The position numbers and the translations under genes were made by a program. Positions 8,115 to 15,763 of a stretch of 26,108 bases of DNA are shown here, piece after piece. This DNA is from Betaproteobacteria bacterium (GTDB lineage: Bacteria > Pseudomonadota > Gammaproteobacteria > Burkholderiales > Rhodocyclaceae). The notes beneath the pieces were generated by a model that was given only the letters and a program-made list of their open reading frames with translations, ran no database searches and was not told where the DNA came from. How positions within the stretch are numbered: position 1 is the first letter of the stretch; each line of letters opens with the position of its first letter. Location: the NCBI GenBank assembly GCA_028065725.1, contig JAPTVL010000168.1, forward strand, positions 1-26,108, read 5' to 3'.

Positions 8115-8603
8115 CTATTCACCCTGGTCCCGATGAAGAACGGTAACGATGAGCTGATTGCGGGAATCGTTTCGGGAATCGTTTGCAGTAAGCAATGCAA
8201 CATTTGGGCTTCCCCTGACTGCAGTCGCAAGGATTGCGTAAAGGTACATCTGATCATCTTCGTCACCCGCACCAATGAAAATGCGAATTGGCAAATGCGC
8301 ATAGCTTGGATGCGCGCAGATACTGCCAATATCCATCATCAGTTTCTCGAGACTGAGGTGCCGGCCTTTCAGACTGTCAAGACTGATGCTTATATTGAGT
8401 TCGTCATAATGCCCCAGTCCGTCCCGATGGTGGCGCAAGCCATGACTGAAACCATTGGAAATTATAACGTCCGAGAGACGTTCACGAATATCGTCCTGCG
8501 CCCCAATCATGCCCGGAACATGCGACTTGCCTGGAGTACAGGCAGACAGGGCAGCCAAGACAAATACCATGGCTGCGATCGCTCGTAGTCTGTCCATTCT
8601 CAT
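8115..8603 (-). CDS. Predicted lipoprotein of unknown function
   Basis: The 162-residue product starts with a short positive region, a hydrophobic stretch and the lipobox LSAC (Cys at about residue 22), so it should be lipid-anchored in the cell envelope. The mature part is soluble and alternates hydrophobic strands with helices; IRIFIGAGDEDDQMYLYAI looks like a folded core. I do not recognise the family. Near the C-terminus a 12-base unit (8161-8172 and 8173-8184) is tandemly repeated in frame, duplicating the residues DSRN. ATG 8603 is used; ATG 8597 is equally possible and neither has a strong ribosome site. It lies 120 bases downstream of the triheme cytochrome on the same strand, so it may belong to the redox cluster. 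Confidence 0.65.
   Translation of the reverse strand: MRMDRLRAIAAMVFVLAALSACTPGKSHVPGMIGAQDDIRERLSDVIISNGFSHGLRHHRDGLGHYDELNISISLDSLKGRHLSLEKLMMDIGSICAHPSYAHLPIRIFIGAGDEDDQMYLYAILATAVRGSPNVALLTANDSRNDSRNQLIVTVLHRDQGE
8161..8184. repeat. Tandem 12-bp duplication inside the lipoprotein gene
   Basis: CGGGAATCGTTT occurs twice back to back (8161-8172, 8173-8184). The unit is four codons long, so the reading frame is kept. Confidence 0.95.
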
Positions 8604-8717
8604 CCGGGCAAGTCGGGCAATTCGAAAAGTTTGTTCAACTGGAGACCGTCGAGACAGGCCTGACGAAACACGTATACGGCAATGCTTCTTTACCTCAACC
8701 TGGCTCTACCTGAGCGA

Positions 8718-8733
8718 TGTTCCCTAGGGAACA
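8718..8733. promoter_or_regulatory. Perfect 16-bp palindrome at the end of the triheme cytochrome gene
   Basis: TGTTCCCTAGGGAACA is fully self-complementary with no spacer. The triheme cytochrome stop codon (complement of 8724-8726) lies in its middle, and the lipoprotein gene begins 115 bases further on. A stem without a loop would be a poor terminator, so a protein-binding site for the downstream gene is the more natural reading. Confidence 0.35.
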
Positions 8734-9335
8734 CTATGGCATCTGTCACATGAAAAAAACGTAATGAAGGCAACGCGATCATGACACATGCCGCAATATC
8801 GGCCACGAAAAATCTCGCCCATCGAAACCGCATTTGCTCCCGTTTTGGCAATAAACGGTATCGGATGGCAATTCGAGCAGTCCAACCAGAGTGTATGCGA
8901 CTGGTGAGGAAATCGGACATGGGGCATTTCCTTGGTATTTTTCATCACAATATCAAGGTCAAGCACATTCATCTTGTCTGCTGCAGAAAGTCCCGCCCAG
9001 GGTGAAATGACGCCCGAACGCAGCGCAGCCATCCAATCCGGGAATCCGATAGCATCGCGTTTCATATATCGTGTTGCTTCGTCGATTCGTTGCAGCCGCT
9101 GGTAATCAGGATTGGCTTCATCATGAATCGGATTTCGTTCCAGGGCAAGACGCGCCGGATGCAACTCCGTAACCGGGATACTGCCAGGGGCATGAGGAGT
9201 TTCCTTGACCGGCGCGACATCCGGCGCCGCCTTCAGAAATGCCAGCGTAATCGTTTCACCGGCGACGGCCGATACCGAAGCCAGCAGGACCAGCAATGCC
9301 GCGTAGCGCACGCCAGCAAAACAAGGAGGATACAT
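8724..9335 (-). CDS. Periplasmic triheme c7-type cytochrome
   Basis: The 203-residue protein has an N-terminal hydrophobic signal (about 10-26, VAGE cleavage) and an unclassified middle region. Its C-terminal third holds three CxxCH heme sites: CSNCH (153-157), CGMCH (181-185) and CDRCH (196-200). The pattern FPHQSH before heme 1, with histidines suited as distal ligands, and MGEIFRGRYCGMCH match the c(7)-type triheme domain of multiheme electron-transfer proteins. Low-potential bis-histidine hemes are expected, making it a periplasmic electron shuttle. The best ATG is at 9335, with no good ribosome site; GTG 9311 is possible. It follows the second propeller gene by about 75 bases on the same strand and probably shares its transcript. 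Confidence 0.85.
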   Translation of the reverse strand: MYPPCFAGVRYAALLVLLASVSAVAGETITLAFLKAAPDVAPVKETPHAPGSIPVTELHPARLALERNPIHDEANPDYQRLQRIDEATRYMKRDAIGFPDWMAALRSGVISPWAGLSAADKMNVLDLDIVMKNTKEMPHVRFPHQSHTLWLDCSNCHPIPFIAKTGANAVSMGEIFRGRYCGMCHDRVAFITFFSCDRCHSVP

Positions 9336-9409
9336 ACCGAGTACGTCCGCTCCGATGCCGAAGCGCGCTGAAATAACAAATAACCTAGCTGGTGCGCAAC
9401 AAATTCGGC

Positions 9410-10642
9410 TTACTTACCGGGACGCAAATGCGCGACACCACCATAGCTTCCAACCCAAAGCGAGCCATCCGGCGACGAAGTCATGGCAAAAATATTGTTG
9501 GCAAACAACCCATCGGCCGTTGTCATCGCCTTGGCGAACTTGCCATTCTGCCAACGCGTAAGTCCATTATTAGTTCCGACCCAAAGCTCCCCTTTGGGAT
9601 CGAGATGCAGCGCAAACACATGGTTTCCCGGCAAGCCTTCGCTCGTCGTATAGCTCTGCCAGCGGCGTCCGTCGAACCTTGAAACGCCGCCCCCCCATGT
9701 GCCGGCCCAGACCTGGCCGGCAGCATCAACCTCGAGCGCCACTATGTAATTGGGGTTGTAGGCGACATCGACACCCTGGAGCCCCATTTCCTCCTTCTGC
9801 TTGGCGTGATGTACCGACTGCTTACCAGGATCGTTCTTGAAGGCAATGTCCTTCTTCACCCGCTCATAGGACGCCCCCATGCCTTTTGCGTGGTTCCAGT
9901 TTTCCCAGCGGCCTTTGGCAAAGCGTGCCATCCCGCCCTCGGTAGCAAGCCAGATGTCGCCATTCCGGCCCTCGGCAAGGCCATAGACCCAGTCGTTGGG
10001 CAGTCCGCCCTTGGTATTATCGACGGTATAAAGATCCCATTTGCTGCGATTGTCGAGATCACCGTCACGAACGCGGTTGGCACCAGACCAGGTCGCGATC
10101 CAGATATCTCCGTTTTTTGCAGTAATCACGTCATAGACGAACGCGTCCCCGAGTCCTTCCGGAATGTTGTAGGTCTGCCATTTCCCGGTTTTCTCATCCA
10201 GCAGAGACAGGCCTCCACCATAAGTGCCAACCGCAATTTTGTCCTTGACCTTGCCGACAAAGAACATTCCATTGGATAGCAAGCCATTCTTGGTATCGAA
10301 AAGCTTGAAGCTGTCATCCTTGGTGTCGTAACGCACCACGCCACCCGAAGTACCGACCCAGACGACTCCGCGATCGGTATACAGCGATTTGACATTCTTG
10401 TTGCCGACACGGAAATGAGTGAACTTTGCCGCCGGATCGACGCTTACCTTCCCTTCGCGAACCGCCGGTGGCAGCGGCGGATGGGGGGTGCCCGGCGGAA
10501 GCTGGCCGGCGGCGGCCGGCGGCGGCGACTGGACGCGCTGCGTTGGAACATCTGCTGCGATGGAATCGACAACCGAAGCCAGCAGTGCAGGAATCAGCAA
10601 GACACGCCAGAGATATCCGGTTTTGCTGTTTAATGTTTTCAT
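9410..10642 (-). CDS. Secreted seven-bladed 'two-component regulator propeller' protein (copy 2)
   Basis: A signal peptide (LWRVLLIPALLASVVDSIAA) is followed by a proline-rich linker and then seven repeats of the Reg_prop type, each ending in a form of W-x-G-T-x-x-G-x-x-R-x-D. The seven run from GVVWVGTSGGVVRYD to GSLWVGSYGGVAHLR. These propellers are usually the periplasmic sensor part of hybrid kinases; here there is no kinase or membrane anchor, so the protein is free in the periplasm or exported. Blade 5 is preceded by an insertion of about 40 residues containing YNPNY, shared with the neighbouring paralog. ATG 10642 is chosen because the signal peptide follows and the upstream gene stops five bases earlier. 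The ligand is unknown. Confidence 0.85.
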   Translation of the reverse strand: MKTLNSKTGYLWRVLLIPALLASVVDSIAADVPTQRVQSPPPAAAGQLPPGTPHPPLPPAVREGKVSVDPAAKFTHFRVGNKNVKSLYTDRGVVWVGTSGGVVRYDTKDDSFKLFDTKNGLLSNGMFFVGKVKDKIAVGTYGGGLSLLDEKTGKWQTYNIPEGLGDAFVYDVITAKNGDIWIATWSGANRVRDGDLDNRSKWDLYTVDNTKGGLPNDWVYGLAEGRNGDIWLATEGGMARFAKGRWENWNHAKGMGASYERVKKDIAFKNDPGKQSVHHAKQKEEMGLQGVDVAYNPNYIVALEVDAAGQVWAGTWGGGVSRFDGRRWQSYTTSEGLPGNHVFALHLDPKGELWVGTNNGLTRWQNGKFAKAMTTADGLFANNIFAMTSSPDGSLWVGSYGGVAHLRPGK

Positions 10643-10647
10643 GGTTT

Positions 10648-11712
10648 TCACTTTGCACCTATCCTGACCACACCGCGTTTCGTGCCTGCCCAAACATTGG
10701 CATCCGGGGTAAGCGCCAATGCGTAGACATTCTCATCGAGCAAGCCTTCCTTTATGCCAATCGTCGTCCAGTTCTTTCCGTCGTAGCGGGATACACCCTT
10801 ATTGGTACCGAACCAGAACACGCCATTGTCATCCTGAGCGATCGAATAAACGATATTGCCCGCCAAACCGTCCTTGGTCGACAGGCTTGACCACTTCTTG
10901 CCATCCCAGCGGCTGACGCCGCCCCCCCAGGATCCGGCCCAGATGCTGCCGTCCTTGGCCTCCATGATCGAAAAAACATAATTCGGGTTGTAAGATCCCA
11001 TTCCCTGCACTTCGGTCGTCAAATCATGGCGCGACCGGGTGCCGAGGCCGGTGTTCGGACTCAGCGGCAGAGCTTCCGGATTGTCCGCTCCCAACCCATC
11101 CTTGTGGGTCCAGGATTTCCATTTCTTGCCGTCGAACATCGAAACGCCCCCTTCAGTGCCAAACCACACGCGTCCATCCCTATCAACGGCAAGACCATAC
11201 ACCCACTCGTTGATCAGTTCTTTCACGTAGGTGGTGAACTTTCCGGTTTTGACATTGAAGAGGTTGGCTCCCGCCCAGGTGCCGATCCAGAGATTGCCGT
11301 TCTTGTCATTGGCAAAGGCATAGATCCAGTAATCGGCGAGTCCATGCATCGGAAAATAGGTTTTCCACTTCCCGTCCTTGTAACGGGACGCACCGCCAGC
11401 GTTGGTGCCGAACCATTTATAACCTTGGGAATCGATACCCACGGCAAAAACATACTCGTTGGCGAGCCCGTCATTGCGCGTGAAGGTGCGGCGTGGCGTG
11501 GCAGTCTTGAGGTCGATTTCCATCACACCAACGGAGGTGCCGACCCACAACGAGTTCCCTTCCTTGTCGTGCAGCAGGGAGCGAACATAGGTACCGTTTC
11601 CGGTCTCGAATCGATCGATCACCTTCTCCTTGCCCTGCGCAACGACCGCAACAGGGGCAAAGCACAGACAGGCCACAATAAGGGCAACCGCGCTACGAAT
11701 GAACAAAAACAT
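10648..11712 (-). CDS. Secreted seven-bladed 'two-component regulator propeller' protein (copy 1)
   Basis: From ATG 11712 the product is 354 residues. ATG 11712 has AAGGAG eight bases upstream; the longer frame to 11769 overlaps the cytochrome c gene and is unlikely. A signal peptide (MFLFIRSAVALIVACLCF) precedes seven Reg_prop repeats, from GNSLWVGTSVGVMEID to ANVWAGTKRGVVRIG, enough for one closed seven-bladed propeller. A longer loop before blade 5 carries YNPNY, as in the next gene, so the two are paralogs from a tandem duplication. No kinase domain, heme motif or membrane anchor is seen. It lies 13 bases after the monoheme cytochrome stop and 5 bases before copy 2, so all three are probably cotranscribed. 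Confidence 0.87.
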   Translation of the reverse strand: MFLFIRSAVALIVACLCFAPVAVVAQGKEKVIDRFETGNGTYVRSLLHDKEGNSLWVGTSVGVMEIDLKTATPRRTFTRNDGLANEYVFAVGIDSQGYKWFGTNAGGASRYKDGKWKTYFPMHGLADYWIYAFANDKNGNLWIGTWAGANLFNVKTGKFTTYVKELINEWVYGLAVDRDGRVWFGTEGGVSMFDGKKWKSWTHKDGLGADNPEALPLSPNTGLGTRSRHDLTTEVQGMGSYNPNYVFSIMEAKDGSIWAGSWGGGVSRWDGKKWSSLSTKDGLAGNIVYSIAQDDNGVFWFGTNKGVSRYDGKNWTTIGIKEGLLDENVYALALTPDANVWAGTKRGVVRIGAK

Positions 11713-11725
11713 TGGTGGAACTCCT

Positions 11726-12040
11726 TCAGCGTAGCGTTCGAGCATAGTGGAGAGCATCGAGGATTTCATCGTCCTTCAAAATCCCCATGAAGGGAGGCAT
11801 TATGGTCTTGCCCATTTTCACGGACTGAACGAGAGCCATGTCCGGTTGCATCAGGCGTTCCTTGGTAGCAAAGCTGGGAGCCTGCTGTATCACCGGCACC
11901 CCGTTCAAGCCGTGGCACACGGAGCAATGCATGTTGTACACGCGCTGGCCCCGCAACAAGTCAAGCGCCAGGACGGTTTTCGGAACACTCGCGGCCAGCA
12001 ATCCCAGGCCGAGGGTCACAGTGGCGATCATTGTTCTCAT
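11726..12040 (-). CDS. Small periplasmic monoheme cytochrome c
   Basis: The 104-residue protein has a signal peptide (cleavage near VLA-LD, residue 25) and one heme site, CSVCH (39-43), followed by GLNGVPV as in class I cytochromes c. The axial methionine is probably M81 in TIMPPF. The length after processing (about 80 residues) fits a soluble c5/c8-type electron carrier. Its start overlaps the stop of the Sel1 gene by four bases (ATGA, 12037-12040), so translation is coupled. It likely passes single electrons between the cluster's other redox proteins; the partners are not known. Confidence 0.92.
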   Translation of the reverse strand: MRTMIATVTLGLGLLAASVPKTVLALDLLRGQRVYNMHCSVCHGLNGVPVIQQAPSFATKERLMQPDMALVQSVKMGKTIMPPFMGILKDDEILDALHYARTLR

Positions 12041-12699
12041 TGCTTGTCTCCTCGACGACGCTTCTTGTCCTTGACACCCTTGAGGCTGGCGATTTTACGC
12101 TTGAGTTCGTCTGCTTTTTCGGCATTGGGCGCCAGGCCGAATTCACCCGCCCGATGCGCCTTCTCCAGAGCCTCGAGCGCCGGCATGAACCCATCATCGG
12201 CAGCCAGGGTAATCCATTTCAGCGCCTCGGGTCCATTGCGCTGTTCCTCGGTAACATCGAGTTCGCCACGCAGATACACTTGGGCCAGCGAACGAATCGC
12301 CAGCTTGTGCCCCGCCTCGGCAGCGCGTGTTATCAGGGCTTTCGCCTCCTTCACATCCTTTTTCACGCCCTCCCCCGACCCCAGCATCGTGCCAAGACCG
12401 AATATTCCATCCAGATTGCCGGAGGCGGCGGCCTTCCTGTAATAGGCCACGGCTTCCTCGTCGGATTCGGCCGTATCAAGAATCGACGCCAATACCACCT
12501 GAGCTTCGACATGCCCGGCATCCGCAGCCTTGCGCAGCAAAGGCATTGCCGTAACGAAATCCGCCCGCCGGTAAGAAATCATTCCGTTGGCAAAATCTTC
12601 CTCTGGCCCCGCATTGGCCGATCCCATGGCAACACCCAACATCAGTGCAGCTGCAACCACGAATCTCCCGCGCACTCCGCACGACTTGTTTCCCGTCAT
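12037..12699 (-). CDS. Exported Sel1-repeat protein
   Basis: The 220-residue product has a signal peptide ending near ANA (residue 30) and then a chain of Sel1-like helical repeats (A-x-x-G-x-x-x-A-x-x-x-L-A motifs such as AADAGHVEAQVVLA, AAASGNLDGIFGLG and AAEAGHKLAIRSLA). Sel1 repeats act as protein-binding scaffolds. A lysine/arginine-rich tail (KDKKRRRGDK) ends the protein. ATG 12699 has an AGGTGA ribosome site. It is 56 bases downstream of the response regulator and overlaps the next cytochrome gene, placing it first in the redox-protein part of the operon. It may assemble or tether the cytochromes and propellers. A second Sel1 gene lies on the far side of the kinase. Confidence 0.85.
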   Translation of the reverse strand: MTGNKSCGVRGRFVVAAALMLGVAMGSANAGPEEDFANGMISYRRADFVTAMPLLRKAADAGHVEAQVVLASILDTAESDEEAVAYYRKAAASGNLDGIFGLGTMLGSGEGVKKDVKEAKALITRAAEAGHKLAIRSLAQVYLRGELDVTEEQRNGPEALKWITLAADDGFMPALEALEKAHRAGEFGLAPNAEKADELKRKIASLKGVKDKKRRRGDKQ

Positions 12700-12755
12700 T
12701 CAACTCACCTCGTCAGCTCCGATTCTATCAGCATCGCCCCAAAGGACCGACGCAC

Positions 12756-14123
12756 CTATGCCACGCCCAGAACCTCAAACTCCTCCAGTTTTCGGTAGAG
12801 GCTGGAAAGGCCGATTTCCAGTTGCTGCGCGGCCGCCTTGCGGTCCCCGCCACATTCCTTCAGGACGCGAAAAATGATATCGGCTTCGGCCCGCCGAACC
12901 TGATCGCGCAAGCTGCCGCTCGCGGAATGCACTTGTTGCTCGCGGGCGGACTTGTTGCCCTGCATCGACAAGCCGGGCGGCAGGTCGCCGATAGTGATTT
13001 GGCCCCCGTCGGCCATGATAAAAGCGCGACCGATAACATTTTCAAGCTCGCGTACGTTACCCGGCCATCGATATTCGAGCAGCAATTCCTCTGCCGCCGG
13101 ATCAAGTTCGATGGTGTTGCCCCCCTTGGTCTGTACAGCCTGCAGGAAAAAGCGGATCAGGCGTGGAATATCCTCCCCGCGATCCCGCAGTGGAGGAAGA
13201 TCGATATGGAACTGCGAAATCCGGAAATACAGATCCTCGCGAAAAGTACCGGCGGCGACCATCGCGGAAAGATCCCGATTGGTCGCCACCACGATGCGCG
13301 TATCGACCTTGCGCAACTGCTCGCCGCCGACCGGACGAATCTCCTTGTCCTCGATGACATGCAACATCTTGGTCTGCATGTGCAGGGGCAACTCGCCGAT
13401 CTCGTCGAGGAGTAGCGTGCCGGTATCGGCCTGCGCAAACAGCCCCTTTCGTGCCTGGGCCGCCCCCGTGAAGGCACCCTTGGTGTGCCCGAAGAGCTCG
13501 CTCTCGAGCAGGTTCTCGGGGATGGCGCTGCAATTGACCGGAATGAACGGAGCTTCCGCGCGCAAGCTCTGGTCGTGGATGAACCTGGCCAGCACCCCTT
13601 TGCCGGTACCGCTTTCCCCGGTGATCAACACGGTATTGTCGATAACCGCAACGCGTGTGGCAAGCCGTTCGACGGCGGCCATGGCTGCGGAGGTGAACTT
13701 GAAACGGGTGTTTTCCCGTTCGCCACTGACAAATTTTCGCAGTGCGACGTTCTCCGCCTTCAAGCCGAGCAGGGTCTGCGCCTGTCGCAACCGATAGAGA
13801 AGCTCCTCGCTGTCGATCGGCTTGACCATGTAATCCATGGCGCCGGCGCGCAAGGCTTCGACCGCCGTCTGCACCGATGCAAACGCCGTCACCATGATGA
13901 ACAGCGTGGGAACGCCGGCGCTCTTCATGCTGCGCACCAGATCGACGCCGTCGCCATCCTGCATCCTGATATCGCAAATCGCGACATCGATGTCGCCGCG
14001 GACCAGTTTGGCGGCGGCATCCTTGACGCCAACCGCCATATCCACCGAATATCCGGCGCGACGTACCGTCGCAGCGATGATCTGCCTCAGGGCCAACTCG
14101 TCGTCGATGATCAGTACATGCAC
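12756..14123 (-). CDS. NtrC-family sigma54-dependent response regulator
   Basis: The 455-residue protein has a receiver domain (1-120; phosphate acceptor D51 in CDIRM, conserved K101), an AAA+ sigma54-activation domain (about 140-375; Walker A GESGTGKG at 169-176, GAFTGA at 216-221, Walker B LLLDE at 237-241) and a Fis-type helix-turn-helix (405-447). All sigma54-contact residues in GAFTGA are intact, so it should activate sigma54 promoters when phosphorylated. The start is GTG 14123, supported by AGGAG seven bases upstream; the ribosome site overlaps the stop region of the kinase gene. The cognate kinase lies immediately upstream. The targets are unknown, but the downstream cytochrome/propeller genes are the obvious candidates. 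No convincing -24/-12 site was found by eye. Confidence 0.95.
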   Translation of the reverse strand: MHVLIIDDELALRQIIAATVRRAGYSVDMAVGVKDAAAKLVRGDIDVAICDIRMQDGDGVDLVRSMKSAGVPTLFIMVTAFASVQTAVEALRAGAMDYMVKPIDSEELLYRLRQAQTLLGLKAENVALRKFVSGERENTRFKFTSAAMAAVERLATRVAVIDNTVLITGESGTGKGVLARFIHDQSLRAEAPFIPVNCSAIPENLLESELFGHTKGAFTGAAQARKGLFAQADTGTLLLDEIGELPLHMQTKMLHVIEDKEIRPVGGEQLRKVDTRIVVATNRDLSAMVAAGTFREDLYFRISQFHIDLPPLRDRGEDIPRLIRFFLQAVQTKGGNTIELDPAAEELLLEYRWPGNVRELENVIGRAFIMADGGQITIGDLPPGLSMQGNKSAREQQVHSASGSLRDQVRRAEADIIFRVLKECGGDRKAAAQQLEIGLSSLYRKLEEFEVLGVA

Positions 14124-14133
14124 GCAGCTTCTC

Positions 14134-15663
14134 CTAATCTATCCCGTCTGCCGGAACCGGCAGCGTGATCGTCGCCGTAGCGCCATGCCCCGGTACAGAC
14201 TCGACTTGTATTTCGCCACCATCCTGCTGCACAAGGTTGCGACACAGCGACAAGCCCAACCCCGACCCTCGCCCCGGCGGTTTGGTCGTGAAATGCGGAT
14301 CGAAGACCCTGCCGAGGTTCTCCGAAGCAATTCCCGGGCCATTGTCGGTTATCGTAAGCATGACCGAAGCCCCGGCCAGGCGGGTTCCAACCACGATCGT
14401 GGGCGTCAGCTGCTCCCGGCCTTCAAGCGCGTCGGCGGCGTTGATCAGCAGATTCATCAAGACTTGAACTATATGATCCGAAACGACAAACAGGGCCGGC
14501 AGGTCACCGGCCAGTTCCTGTTGCAGCGACACGCCGCGAAAACGCTTGTCGAAGCTGATGAAGGTGCAGGTACTCTTGACCAGGGCATTCAGGTCCACGA
14601 ATGCCGGCACCAGCGGGCGCTGCAGCGAGAACTCTCCGATCTGGCGCGTAATGGCCATCACGCGCCGCGCCTGCTCGAGAATCAGGTCGATTTGATGGTC
14701 GGCGCGGCGCCCCGGGTAGAGCCCCTGCTTTCTATCGCTGACCAGACTTTCGGCAAGGCCGACGATGGCTGCCAGCGGATTGTTGATTTCATGCGCGACG
14801 GCCGCCGCAAGCGATCCGACCGCGGCCATTTTCTCCGTATGGAAGCGCTGCTGCCGACTCAATTCAAGCTCGCTCTCCCGCGCTCGCAACTCCGCCTCCA
14901 TGTCATTTACCGCCGACATCAGGACACCCAGTTCATCATCACGCGTCACGACGAGGGGGGCACCCCGATAACCTCTGACGATCTCGCCGGCACGCTGCTT
15001 GACCAGGCCAATGTCGCGTGAAAGCCGCTTGAAAAAGACACGGCTGACACTCCCCACAATGGCAACCCCAAGAATCACCAGCAGCAGAATCTCCATGGTC
15101 AGGCGACCAAAAACTTGCCGGTAGCCCTCGATGACACTTCCCTTGCGGGCGCGCACCGCCGACGTCAGGCTATCCAGACGCAGCACCAGTTGATGGAATT
15201 CCTCCCGCAAATCGGCGATGGTGGCACGGGATGGATCGCGCTGTAACTCGGTATTGAGCCGATTCAGGCGCTCGATGTGGCCACCGAGTTCGCCGCCGTA
15301 GGAAGTTTCGATTGCCAGCAGCTTCGACAGCACCCCATCGATCTCCAGCGTCAACACCCTGGCTGCGGCAGGAATATCCTCCGCGAGGTAGTTCTCATTG
15401 ATGGTCAGAATTGCGTGGGACACGACAAAATTCAGGGCAAGCTGGCGTTCCTCCTGGCCATGAACGACTTCGAGTTCACTTACGGCATCGAACAGCAGGC
15501 TGCGTTCCCAGGTGATCGCCGCTGTCGCCAAAATCAGGAACGCCACCAGCGCGGCGAGAATCCTCGACCCCTTTTGGGCAAAGCTGGTACCCCGCCATCG
15601 GCCAACCCCGGGGTTGGCCGATGGCTCCGCATCTTTGACTGCTGATTGGCCGCGTTGCAACAT
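14134..15663 (-). CDS. Membrane sensor histidine kinase
   Basis: About 509 residues. TM1 (about 35-52) and TM2 (190-208) enclose a helical periplasmic sensor of about 135 residues. HAMP (208-262), a coiled coil, the HisKA dimerisation domain with phospho-acceptor H292 (AVAHEINNPL) and an HATPase_c domain follow, with N-box NLLINAADAL, DNGPGI and GSGLGLS all intact. It is an NtrB-like, four-helix-sensing kinase expected to phosphorylate the regulator whose gene starts 10 bases downstream. Numbering is from the TTG just before ATG 15663; ATG is preferred, although no clear ribosome site precedes it. Residues 14-25 are encoded by a perfect 32-bp palindrome. The signal sensed is unknown. Confidence 0.93.
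   Translation of the reverse strand: MLQRGQSAVKDAEPSANPGVGRWRGTSFAQKGSRILAALVAFLILATAAITWERSLLFDAVSELEVVHGQEERQLALNFVVSHAILTINENYLAEDIPAAARVLTLEIDGVLSKLLAIETSYGGELGGHIERLNRLNTELQRDPSRATIADLREEFHQLVLRLDSLTSAVRARKGSVIEGYRQVFGRLTMEILLLVILGVAIVGSVSRVFFKRLSRDIGLVKQRAGEIVRGYRGAPLVVTRDDELGVLMSAVNDMEAELRARESELELSRQQRFHTEKMAAVGSLAAAVAHEINNPLAAIVGLAESLVSDRKQGLYPGRRADHQIDLILEQARRVMAITRQIGEFSLQRPLVPAFVDLNALVKSTCTFISFDKRFRGVSLQQELAGDLPALFVVSDHIVQVLMNLLINAADALEGREQLTPTIVVGTRLAGASVMLTITDNGPGIASENLGRVFDPHFTTKPPGRGSGLGLSLCRNLVQQDGGEIQVESVPGHGATATITLPVPADGID
15594..15625. repeat. Perfect 32-bp palindrome inside the kinase 5' coding region
   Basis: The half-site GCCATCGGCCAACCCC (15594-15609) is followed directly by its exact reverse complement (15610-15625). 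The palindrome lies within the first 25 codons of the kinase and about 140 bases from the divergent Sel1 start. It could be an operator, an mRNA cruciform or a selfish palindromic unit that inserted in frame. Confidence 0.95.
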
Positions 15664-15763
15664 CAATGCGAATGATGGTCGATTGTCAGATTGGACGGGA
15701 TGGCAGGTAGAATTATCGAAGATGAGTCATTTTGCTGCAAAGCTTCTCAACAAGGAATTTTCG

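Noticed and set aside
11713..11769. Longer N-terminus for propeller copy 1
   Set aside because: The extension overlaps the cytochrome c gene and lacks a ribosome site, while ATG 11712 has a good one directly before a signal peptide.
12700..12755. Possible sigma54 (-24/-12) promoter between the regulator and the Sel1 gene
   Set aside because: I looked for GG-N10-GC spacing with the TGGCAC/TTGC context here and in the other leaders of the cluster and found no convincing match. A profile scan would be needed.
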